The notes below the pieces were generated by a model. The model had not been told where the DNA came from. It worked only from the letters and a program-made list of their open reading frames with translations, and ran no database searches. Below, piece by piece: positions 8,501 through 16,422 of a stretch of DNA of 16,422 bases. The position numbers and the translations under genes were made by a program. The DNA comes from Blastocladiella britannica. Taxonomy: Eukaryota; Blastocladiomycota; Blastocladiomycetes; Blastocladiales; Blastocladiaceae. Numbering within the stretch: position 1 is the first letter of the stretch; the number at the start of each line of letters is the position of its first letter. The stretch spans positions 13,588-30,009 of the forward strand of contig MU624707.1 in the NCBI GenBank assembly GCA_025349905.2, given 5' to 3'.

Positions 8501-10527
8501 CACATGGACAGGGCTGAGAGCGATGGGAGGAGCGTGGGAGGCATGGGCGAAGAGGCAGACGCCGAGGTCAGCGACGTGGGCGAGCAAGTAGAGCTGCTGT
8601 GAGAGCTAGTGCGGACATGCTGGAGCTGCAGCTGAGCTGGGTAAAAGTGTGCGTGCTGCTGCGACGGATGTTGAAGAGCTGGATGTTGGTATTGGTGCAG
8701 TGGGTGCAGGGGACCTTGGTGCTCGAGTTGCCCGTGGCGCACAAACGCATGTCCAGGTTGCTCACGCATGGGCGGCGGCGGCGGCCCGCCCAAGTGCGTC
8801 ATTGGCGACCCGATAAAGTGCATATGCTCGACATCGTGCGGCATCCACTCGCGTCCATCAAGCGTGATCATGGGCGTGGAAATGTGGATCGGCAGAACTG
8901 GTGCGCCAGTGGGCGGGTAGGGCGTCGTCGTCCTGGGCTCATACTGCGCACCACGGCCTCTGTCATGATGCGATCTAAGGGGTGGATACGACGTGGCAGA
9001 CACTGGCCGCGGCTGCTGCTGGGGGTGGTGGTGCTGCTGCGGTTCGCCATACGTTGCCTCGCCAAACCAACCAGGGCTTGCTGGTCCAAAGGGCACGCCG
9101 TATGAGGATCCCAGACTAGACGCGCTTTCGCGATGGCGCAAAAGGTGGCCTCCACGCGGTGAAAGCTGGTCAGTCGCATGCGGCGGTGGAGACGAAACGC
9201 CACTGGGCGGATCGTAGGCGGAGGGCGGCAACAGCTGACCAATAAAGCTGCCAAAGCCGTCCTCGAACGTCAGGGACAAGCGAGGATCGGCATGCGCCGC
9301 TGAAATGGCGTGCGGCGGGGACACGCTCGGCGAGTATTGCAAGGAAGAGCGCTGCTGCTGCCGTTGCTGCTGCTGTGACTGCTGGTGCTGCTGTTGGCCC
9401 AGGTACGGCATGGAGCGAGAGTGCGTCAGGGAGGGGTGGTGGTGGGCCGCTGGCAGTGCGCTGTGCTGGTGGTGCGCTTGTGGTTGACCATACACGTGGC
9501 GAGGGAGTTGGTGCGCCGGTGGGCTGGCAGTGCCAGACGTCAGATCGGTAAAACGGCCATGAGGAGTCAGGCCGGGGTCCAAGGTACGGCTGGCTACCAG
9601 TTCGGGATCGTGCACTGGAGGAGCGCCACCGTGCGGCCCCAGGTAGGCCATGGGGTGATGAGTGCTACCGGTAGGTCCCCGTGCCGGCATGTAGTCGCCA
9701 TCCGATTCTTGGTAATAATACGGCGGCGGGCTGCCAGGGTACGCGGACGCCGTGGCCGGACTGCGTGGACGCGACGGAGGCGCAGTGGCTGGGGCACTCA
9801 TAGTCTGCGTCGGGAATCGTGGCGACATGACCAGTTCCGGAGCGGCGCTGCCAAAGCGACTGGGACCCATGTGCATGCTGTCCCGCGAGACTGGAGGCGA
9901 CATGCCTGCGGCTGATCCTGCGACAGCTGGCGCTGGAGCCATGGCCATGGGAAAAAACGGAACCGAGAGCTCGTGCAAATCGGCCAAGGAGACGGGTCGT
10001 GACGCAGCGGACGCGTAAGAGGCGAGTGGCGCCATTCGATCCGCGCCACCACGCCCATGGTGGGGCGCCGAGGATGAGTCTGACAAGGACCGGCGAGGGA
10101 CAGTTGAGCCAGTGGAGGACATGTCCGCCCATCCTTGCATGCCGGCATTATAGATCGGCTCGCGTGGCTGCTGGTGCCACGGAGAGACTGTAGCAGCGGC
10201 AGCCGCAACGTCAGGCGGCGATCCAGACCCGTTTCCACTTTCGGCAGGCGCGTAAATGTGCAGGTGCGTCGCCGATTGAGTGTACTGTTGATGCTGCGGT
10301 TGGAGGCGGGCCAGGCGGGTACCAAAGTCAGCATCGCGGGAGGCCATTCGAGCACCCGAGCGGCCAAGGGCAGGGGCAGCAGCATCATTATTGCCAACGT
10401 CGTCGTCGTCGAGCGTGAGCTTGGAGGCCATGACCTCGAGCGACAGCTCATGCTCGGTGGCAGGACGCAGATCGTCCGTGTCGTTCGGGCTCTCGAGCCC
10501 CGAGGCGGTAAGGCGGAATCCAAGCAT
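5533..10527 (-). CDS. degenerate DEAD-box helicase-like protein with long disordered N-terminus
   Basis: Exons on the minus strand are 10527-8150, 8073-7389 and 7320-5533 (introns 76 nt phase 2 and 68 nt phase 0), giving 1,616 residues. Residues 1 to about 690 are Ser, Pro, Gln and His-rich. The core then resembles an SF2 DEAD-box helicase: Q-motif-like GIYRLTPLQ (Q819), Walker A GEGGSGKT (851-858), motif Ia-like PTKEAV (994-999), and motif II as DEIT (1087-1090) where DEAD is usual. Motif III is SRH (1127-1129) instead of SAT. In the second domain VIVMANSRQEAAELHAAL matches the motif IV strand, and VINAQVPETVDDYYLSLL (from about 1522) sits where VINYDLP..DY.HRIGRTGR is expected, but the arginines of motif VI are gone. 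ATP binding may survive while RNA-driven hydrolysis probably does not; this is inference. Low-complexity inserts also sit between motifs. The start is the first ATG of the open frame (10527). The frame stays open further upstream to about 10626 without an ATG, so an upstream exon is possible. Confidence 0.82.
6351..6380 (-). repeat. CAG/CAA-rich tract coding for a Gln-rich run
   Basis: GCTGCTGCTG-type triplets on the + strand, read on the minus strand as a Gln-rich run with one His, inside an insert of the helicase-like gene between the two helicase domains. Mixed CAG and CAA codons make it less unstable than a pure repeat. Confidence 0.8.
9351..9395 (-). repeat. CAG-rich tract coding for Gln/His/Ser-rich segment
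   Basis: An imperfect CAG tract of about 45 nt in the disordered N-terminus of the helicase-like gene, read as QQQHQQSQQQQRQQQ on the minus strand. The neighbouring segment is His-rich. Such tracts often act in self-association, but no function is visible here. Confidence 0.8.
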
Positions 10528-11275
10528 TTGTTTTTGTTGGTCGAATTGGGGGTTGGAGGCTGATGAATTGTTGCACCACAGCTTTTTGAAGTGAGATGGC
10601 TGGATCAACCAATAGATACCGAACAACTACAAAGGAACAGTACCTGGAGGGAGGAGAGGGAGGGAGGGTAAAACTATTGGAAAAGGTGGAATATACAGGT
10701 TTGCCGGTGCCAGGTACACGATTTTTTTTGTTGTTGATTTATCGGGTGGACGCTCTTGGAAAATAGTAGTGGTACACGCGTCGCCCTTGTATCTGCTCGC
10801 AGAGCGCGGGTGGGGTGGAGGATCGAGCAAGATTTCTTGCGGCCCGACCGACGGCGACCGAAAAAAAAGAGGAGCGAGAGAGTGAGGGAGAGTAAGGAAT
10901 GAGGGGAGGCTGGGCTCCGGTCAAAATAAAAATACGGCAAGAGGGAGGGTATCACGAGTCGGCCCGGGTTGTCGTTGGCGGGAGTGGATAAAGCGCAAAA
11001 TAGTCTCAAAAAGGTCGGCAATGTCGGGGTCGTTGGTGGTTCCGTGCTCGAATGCTGCGTGGTGGGCGCTGGCAGGCCTTGGTCGGTTTGCACCTGAATG
11101 CAGCCCGCAGCACGTAAAGCGCAGTCCGGTGGCGAAAAGGTATGTGCGCGTGTGTGTGCGCGCGCGGTACGGGTGCCAAAGACGTGGACGATACGCGTTC
11201 GTTTTGCCGAAAGTACGCCGAAAGAGAAAATGTCCGCGGCCGGGAGGCGTGCGAGATTTTGAAATTTATAACCAA
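10528..11275. promoter_or_regulatory. divergent upstream region of helicase-like and CNB genes
   Basis: 748 nt between two start codons that point away from each other. Near the helicase-like side the minus strand is strongly pyrimidine-rich (10640-10675 and 10855-10905), as in many fungal core promoters and 5' UTRs. A frame from 11021 runs into the CNB gene without a stop, so that gene's N-terminus could be longer. A good donor-like AAAAG|gtatgt at 11136-11146 could belong to a 5' UTR intron. No independent gene was recognised. Confidence 0.5.
11141..11166. repeat. 26-nt alternating pyrimidine-purine tract
   Basis: A perfect alternation of pyrimidine and purine made of TG, CG and one TA step. 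Sequences of this kind are known to adopt Z-DNA under negative supercoiling. It lies about 110 nt upstream of the preferred start of the CNB gene and overlaps the donor-like gtatgt. Confidence 0.7.
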
Positions 11276-13680
11276 ATGTTCCCACTGAATAATAACACAC
11301 AATCAAACTCCACCTCGGCCTCATCGTTGCGGTCGTCGCCCGCGACCAGCACCAACTCATTGGGATCTAGATCGTCTCTTGGAAGTGCACCCACACCACG
11401 GCGGCAGTCGTCCGCTTCAACGCCGCCACATAGATCGAGCCTGAAAGATGTGGCATCCGCTTCGGCACCCCAAAGCCAGACATCGTCCCGGCGCGCCTCG
11501 TCAGCGACTAGCTCACAACAACAGCTGGGCATTTTCGGGTCTGGTGACAACTTGATTGCAGAAATGCCTTCCCCCAGCAATCACGGCATGCAGGCCATTC
11601 CTGCCTCGCTGTCTATGGCACTCCGGCTCCAGCAGCAGCAGCCTGGGCGATCCGGACCAACACAAAATACATTGGGGCTTGAAGAGCAGTACGGCAAATC
11701 CCGCCGGCTCACTGCAGAAAGTCTGGCCGCCATTCCTGCTGCCGTGGCGCGCCTGTCCATCTCGGGGTCCCGGAGCGGGATCCACGTCGAAGAGTTTGAT
11801 TATCCGACGATGCGCCGTTCTTCCGAGTCGCAGGAGCGCATTACGCGGAATATGCAGGTGCGCTTTTTTCATATATCAGGAAAGTCGCGTATACTCACAC
11901 TGTTAAAATAGCGCTGGCGCAAGAGCGCACGCATCATTTGTGCCACTTTCCGCGTATTTGCCCTCTTTGATCGCTCCGCGATTGCAGTGAATGCGGGCGC
12001 TAAGGAACGAGGCAGGACTGCCCCGACCACAACGCCTACAGGCCTGGGTAAAATTGCAACAGGGGCGACCGTGCGCGCACTGGCAACCAAGAGCACGTCG
12101 GCAGCAGCAGAGGACGATCCGAGTTCCCCATCGCTGGGAGGCGGCGGCGATCCGCTTGGACTGCAGATGAACTCTGCGCTTAACCCGCTCCTCGCGGACT
12201 CTTTCTCGGATGCTGGTCCGTCCCTTGCTGCGGCGGAGGGCTCCAGTGCGCAGTTCCGTATTGTCTTGTCGGATTTTGCGGCGAACCGAGCCGTCTTTTC
12301 CATGACCCCGACTCTCCGCGCCATCTTTACGAGCATCCCCCGCGAAAAGCGCCAGCAAGCCGATCTGCATCGCATTGCCGCGTACCTCCGCAACTTTCAA
12401 TTCTTTTCCAAATTGACCAACCAAGCAGTGGGAGGATATGCTGCCCGCATCGAGTACAGCTACGTTCAAACCGGCCGTGTCGTCATCAAGCAAGGTATGT
12501 TTCTATCTTTATTCTTTTTCTTCGAGGTCGCCGTAACCGAGAACCCAAAAAAAAAAATTGGACAGGACACAACCCGGTGAGCATTTACATGATTGTCCGC
12601 GGTGCCTGTGATGTGTTCCGCCTCGACACGCTCCCCGATGGCAGGCATGTGCGACGGATTCTCCGGCTGCTTTCGGCAGGGGACATTTTCGGAGATTACG
12701 GAGTCATCAATGGGACAAAGCGCACGGCGTGGGTCGTGACAACAACGAATTGCGAGCTGCTGCGCATCGACAAGGTTGACTATGACCGGCTGACGGTGCA
12801 GTCCAGCGGACTGGTCGAGCGTTACCTTTCGACCATGGCCAATGTGTTGCGCGTGCCAGCAGCCGATCTGGCGCCCCTTGCCCCGACCATCACGGTGCGC
12901 GAACTCAAGCGCGGCGAGATCCTGCTGCAGCAAGGAAGCGCCGCCGACCGCGTGTATCTGGTGCGGCGCGGGACTATTTCGTGCGTGCGATACATTGAGA
13001 CGTGGCAGCAGCGCGTCGACACCATCTCGGCGGCAGTCCCGCTTGACGGAGTCCATGCGCCCAACATTTCGCAGCGACGGCCTGGGACCAGTCGCGACGC
13101 TCTTGCCACGCCGAAATATATGGTGTGGCACCGCCGTGACGATAATCGCGAAGCGTACGATCGATCGCGCGGCGACAAGGTCAAAGGCCAAATGTTGACT
13201 ATTGGGGACCGCCGTGTGGGTGATTTTTTCGAGGAGCACACCATCAACATGAAGGCGTTTACGCCTGGCCGACGACCGAAATCGGTGGCGAGTGGTAGCA
13301 GTGGTGGTGGCAACGCAAGCGCTGCTGCGAGCGCTGTTTCGCTCTGGAATCTGTCGGCCTCCATCAGTGCCTCGCGCCCATCGGGAATTGGCGATGCCTC
13401 GCGCCGCGTGCTCGACGCCTTGCTCCAGTTCAAGGCCGAGTACACGTACATTGCGAACGAGGACTCGGAGGTGCTCGAGTTTCCGAACGCAGAGTTTCTC
13501 AAGCTCGCTCCAAACGACCTCTTGCATTACATGCAGTCAGCTCTGAACGTTCGTCCTTCAGTTGACACGCAGGTTCTCATGTACCTCAAGATGCGCGCTT
13601 TTGTTAAAGTCCGAGAAAAGGTTGTAAGCGAGGTCCTGGACCGCAAAAAGCGAGAAAACGACCGCAAGTTTTTTATGTAA
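11276..13680 (+). CDS. cyclic-nucleotide-binding domain protein, CNBD2-like
   Basis: Exons 11276-11857, 11912-12494 and 12566-13680 (introns 54 nt phase 0 and 71 nt phase 1) give 759 residues. Residues 1 to about 185 are Ser, Thr and Gln-rich. A basic helix RWRKSARIICATFRVFALF follows at the exon 2 start, a feature seen ahead of the CNB domain in CNBD2-type proteins. The first CNB domain spans about 355-465: FFSKLTNQAVGG, then VVIKQGHNPVSIYMIVRG across the second splice junction, then FGDYGVINGTKRTAWV, where the usual FGE..RAA phosphate-binding cassette has Asp432 for Glu and keeps Arg441. A second CNB-like domain follows (RGEILLQQGSAADRVYLVRRG), with a large insert before VGDFFEEHTIN and EDSEVLEFPNAEFLKL; its cassette lacks the Arg. 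The first domain might still bind cAMP or cGMP, the second probably not (inference). ATG 11276 is preferred because the open frame further up (from 11021) looks non-coding. Confidence 0.88.
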
Positions 13681-13783
13681 AAGTCAAAAGTATTCTTCAT
13701 TCCTCTCTTGTTCCTTTTCGGTGGATCCATGGTTCGTCTGCACGCATATTGCGCTATTGGATCGCCCTTTTGCACTGATCATT

Positions 13784-15011
13784 TTAACGGGGCTGGTAGC
13801 CGTACGGCGCCTGCGGCGGCGGGCCACTATTGTAATTGGAATGTGAGCCAAGATAGTTACGTCATGGATCAAACAAAAACGTACCCAGGGTAGTACTGAG
13901 GCTGGCCAGGCGGAGGGGCACCATAGTATTGCGGCTGGCCAGGGGGCGGCCCGGGACTGTGACGTTTAATATCATCGCATCAATAGGGAAACAAAACACT
14001 CTCAACAACAAACAAAAACAGCAAGTACGTACGCGTACATGCCCGGCGGCTGAGCGTAACCCGGGGGAGGAGCACCATAGTACTGAGGTTGAGCCGGCGC
14101 ACTGGATCCGTTGTCGCACAGTGTCAGCCCCTATTTTGAACGGATCTTCCAAAAAAAATGCAAAGCGCACGGGTACTGCTGCCCATAGACAGCCTGGGGC
14201 GCTGGCGCGTAGGCAACTGGAGCCGGCGCGTATGCGACCGGAGCAGCAGGAGCCGCGTAGTAGGCCGATCCCGGGTAGGCACTGCCTTGAGCCGGAGCAG
14301 CAGTAACGTACTGGGGCTGGGCCGGGGCTGCAACGTACTGAGGTTGAGCAGGAGCGGCCGCGTACTGAGTGGGGCCGTTCTAAGATCACAAATCGGTTTA
14401 GTTAGCATCAATATTGAAGTGAAGAATACACAGCAACGCACCACCGAGGTAAAGGTCAGGCGGAGACACACTTGGCCTGCAAACTTCCCATGGTGCACGA
14501 GGTTGTGCCAAACATCTTCGACGATCCCGGCAAACGCACGGTCCAGCTCGACCGTCACGCTCCCGATCGGATCGTCAGCCGAAAACATGTCGCTGTCAAA
14601 GAGCTCGATGAGCATCTCGCGGTGACCTTCGACGACATTGGCTTTAAGCTAAAGATCCAAAACAGCATGAGATACTCTGTTTTTGTTCAAAATCTCTGAA
14701 CTTTAACGGACCGTCTGATTCCACTGCGGGTTACGCCCGCCGCCGCTCTTGACCTGGCTCTTCATCACCTGATCGCCGAGACGGATCTTGGCGTAAGGAT
14801 CCATCTTGCCTGTGGGTAGTTGCCGAAGGGTGGATTAGGGATCACTACGTCATGTACTTAGGCTATATAATAGAAATAAAACGCACTCACTGCCTCGGTA
14901 TCATGCAGGTCGCGCGCTCCATCTGCAAATCATGACGGGTTGTTAGGGCAGAAAAGGGGCTAGTGGAGGTACGCACGCACGCAAAAGAATAGTCAGAGAT
15001 CCGGTCGGCAT
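13784..15011 (-). CDS. C2-domain protein with Pro/Gln/Tyr-rich tail
   Basis: Eight exons on the minus strand: 15011-14981, 14922-14887, 14809-14712, 14648-14442, 14379-14171, 14101-14033, 13956-13885 and 13826-13784. They join in phase to 254 residues. Residues 1 to about 124 form a single C2 domain: MPTGSLTILLHGARDLHD, then KMDPYAKIRLGDQ, NPQWNQT, and EMLIELFDSDMFSADDPIG. The loop aspartates expected for calcium binding are present (about D18, D26, D73, D75 and D81), so calcium-dependent membrane binding is likely. The tail (125-254) repeats QPQYV, VAYAPAP and APPPGYAQPP-like units and ends GYQPR. Such tails can bind SH3 or WW domains; that is inference. The gene converges on the CNB gene with 103 nt between stops. 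Donor alternatives exist at exon 4 (14441 preferred, 14444 possible). The small first exon (31 nt) rests on splice phase and fit to the C2 N-terminus. Confidence 0.87.
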
Positions 15012-15718
15012 TTTCAAGTTTTTATGGTTGTGAAGTTCCAGAGAGGGGAAAGGCGAGTTGGGAACGAAAAAAGTGGTTCATTGAATTTCTTTGACCAACT
15101 CAAAAAATTACACGATCCCTGCAGCAAGGAACTTAGGACGCATTTGGGTCAGATTGTTCAGATTATTTCCTGAAACGGATTTTCTCTCCAAACCGCAAAA
15201 CCTGCTCAGGTTCTGCGTTTTCGCGACTTTGATTATTTCACCACAACCTGACCCAAACACATTTCTGATTATTCTAAAAAATATATTATATTTCACCAAT
15301 TGACACAAAATATGCGGCTGGGGCCGATAATCACAGTGAGAAGCCATGGGCAGGATATCTTAAAACTTGGCCTGGCATGACCAGGGCGGTTTGCGCATCG
15401 GCTGCACATCATCAGGTGCATGAGAGAGGGGACGCGTATTTTTCGCCTGGAAAAGTCTCTCAGGGGTGCCCCGCATCAGGTAAAATATGTGGTGCTCGAG
15501 CGGGGTGGTGGCAGGGGAGTGGGGTGGGTGAGGTACGAGGTGAAGGATCCAAGGTCGATTTTGGGATTCGTGTTTCGGATTCTCGAGATTCTTTGACGCA
15601 AACAAGATTTTTGAGGAATCAGATTTTCAAAATCGAAAATCCGGATTGTTTCGGATTATTTTTTTTTAACGACGTTTCAGAAAGAATTAGGATTTTCTCC
15701 CTCAACCCAAACGCACCC
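15012..15718. other. AT-rich intergenic region between the two minus-strand tail-repeat genes
   Basis: 707 nt between the start of the C2 gene and the stop of the next minus-strand gene. It should contain the C2 gene promoter. ORFs here (for example 15091-15303) are AT-rich and unlike any protein I recognise. It holds a fold-back repeat at 15143-15257. A third copy of the motif tttgggt plus flank, in inverted orientation, lies next to the right-hand gene's stop at 15701-15720. Confidence 0.6.
15143..15257. repeat. fold-back (imperfect palindromic) element, possible MITE remnant
   Basis: The outer arms are exact inverted copies, tttgggtcag at 15143-15152 and ctgacccaaa at 15248-15257, with similarity continuing for a few bases inward. 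The centre is a tight hairpin, aacctg-ct-caggtt at 15199-15212, flanked by related ccgcaaaa and ctgcgtttt. Arms of about 62 and 51 nt therefore face each other across the whole element. This organisation fits a fold-back or MITE-like element, but I see no clear target-site duplication. Confidence 0.5.
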
Positions 15719-16380
15719 TTAGTCCGAGTCCGAGCTCGAGCTGGAACTGGAGCTCGAGCCAGAACCGTGGCGGTAGCCCTCCTGGCGCCACTTCTATTAT
15801 TCAGTTGGTTGGTGGTGGTGGGATCCGTCAGTCTTTTGGCGAGGTCCAACAGAATAATAATGGAGTGTGCGCACCTTGTTCTTCTTCTTGGTCTTTGCGT
15901 GCGACACGGCACCGAGAACACCGGCACCAGCCAACGCGAGCGCACCGGCAGCCAAGATACCGGTACCAATGCCCATACCGCCCGACTCGGACTTTTTGGG
16001 AGGAGGCGCAGAGCTGGTGTGCTGCTGCTGGGTCGTGGCGGGGTAGGCCGAGCTGGCAGGGGCGAGAGGGTACGCGCCTGCGACCGGGGCGGGCGGGTAG
16101 GCACCGGGAGCCGAGCCTGAGGGGTAGGCACCAGGAGCGCTAAGGTTGGCATTTCTTTGCGTGAGTCAAACGATCATGGCGATCCAGAAAGAAAAAAAGA
16201 TACGGCATACCCGTACTGCTGCGGCTGCGGAGGGTAGGCACCACCAGTCGGCGGGTACTGGCCCTGGGGAGAAGGAGCAGCGCTGTTTTCAAACGATCAA
16301 ATGTCAGCGAAGACTCTGATAATCAAGTTCTACTAGGATCGTACCCATAAGGCTGCGCAGGATAGCCGGCAGGCGGAGCA
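15719..16380 (-). CDS. C-terminal part of a Pro/Gly/Tyr-repeat protein with glycine-rich hydrophobic segment (5' end beyond window)
   Basis: Visible exons on the minus strand are 16380-16345, 16282-16211, 16154-15875 and 15793-15719; an acceptor at 16381-16382 shows that more exons lie beyond the window. The four exons give about 154 residues. First come repeats such as APPAGYPAQPYG, GGAYPPQPQQYG and SAPGAYPSG, then KKSESGG. Next is a Gly/Ala-rich hydrophobic stretch (MGIGTGILAAGALALAGAG) that could span or insert in a membrane. A Lys cluster (KTKKKNKKW) and a poly-Ser tail ending DSD follow. The stop is TAA at 15719-15721. The repeat exons resemble those of the adjacent C2 gene in size, phase and sequence type, so a C2 domain may lie upstream, off the window; this is inference. 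The protein's role is not recognised. Confidence 0.8.
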
Positions 16381-16422
16381 CTAGAAGAAAAAAAAACATT
16401 GTGAGACCTCAGGGAAATGCCA

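Noticed and set aside
10528..10626. N-terminal extension of the helicase-like gene up to 10626
   Set aside because: That open frame begins at a TTG codon, not ATG. Without evidence for a non-ATG start or an upstream exon I placed the start at ATG 10527.
11021..11275. 85-residue extension of the CNB protein from ATG 11021
   Set aside because: The residues look non-coding (Arg, Cys and Val-rich, partly from the alternating GC/GT tract) and are unlike the Ser/Thr-rich start after 11276. Kept only as a possibility.
12466..13527. 353-codon open frame on the minus strand
   Set aside because: It is a shadow of the CNB gene's exons: the + strand frame shows clear CNB motifs and matching splice phases, while this frame has no recognisable domain.
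15619..16152. 177-codon minus-strand frame and overlapping + strand frames (15377-16120, 15805-16143)
   Set aside because: The correct frame is the one giving GAYPPAP repeats, the glycine-rich segment and phase-matched introns; the others are Pro/Arg-rich shadows.
1..16422. CRISPR arrays, bacterial operons, riboswitches, tRNA or rRNA genes
   Set aside because: The window is intron-rich and eukaryotic. I saw no regularly spaced repeats, and no tRNA or rRNA signature that I could support by eye.

Overview
This is a nuclear eukaryotic window, most likely from a fungus. The genes are split by many short introns (about 40-81 nt, plus one of 417 nt) with GT..AG ends and donors such as gtatgt, gtacgt and gtgcgt. 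Exons are GC-rich, introns and intergenic DNA are AT-rich, and the proteins carry long low-complexity inserts (Gln, Ala, Pro, Ser, His). The profilin closely resembles yeast profilin. A cyclic-nucleotide-binding protein of CNBD2 type hints at a flagellated, zoosporic lineage (Blastocladiomycota or chytrid-like), but that placement is inference only.

Layout. 1-613: AT-rich flank, no gene recognised. 614-1474 (-): profilin, 3 exons, with the stop codon alone in the last exon. 1475-1648: short shared upstream region. 1649-2127 (+): PTRHD1-like protein of the peptidyl-tRNA hydrolase 2 family, 3 exons. 2146-5288 (+): a protein of about 1,010 residues with an ALDH3-like domain that lacks the catalytic Cys, Glu and Asn and ends in a membrane segment. 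5533-10527 (-): a 1,616-residue protein with a decayed DEAD-box helicase core behind a disordered N-terminus of about 700 residues. 10528-11275: divergent upstream region. 11276-13680 (+): protein with two cyclic-nucleotide-binding domains. 13784-15011 (-): C2-domain protein with a Pro/Gln/Tyr-rich tail, 8 exons. 15012-15718: AT-rich intergenic DNA with a fold-back repeat. 15719 to the right edge (-): C-terminal part of a Pro/Gly/Tyr-repeat protein with a glycine-rich hydrophobic segment.

The genes do not form a pathway. Profilin (actin), the C2 protein (calcium and lipid) and the CNB protein are ordinary cell-biology genes that happen to be neighbours. The unusual part is the middle: two large, convergent genes, each an apparent pseudoenzyme of an ancient family and each swollen by low-complexity sequence. 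All exon structures were worked out by eye from splice signals, reading phase and family similarity. No transcript or database evidence was available.
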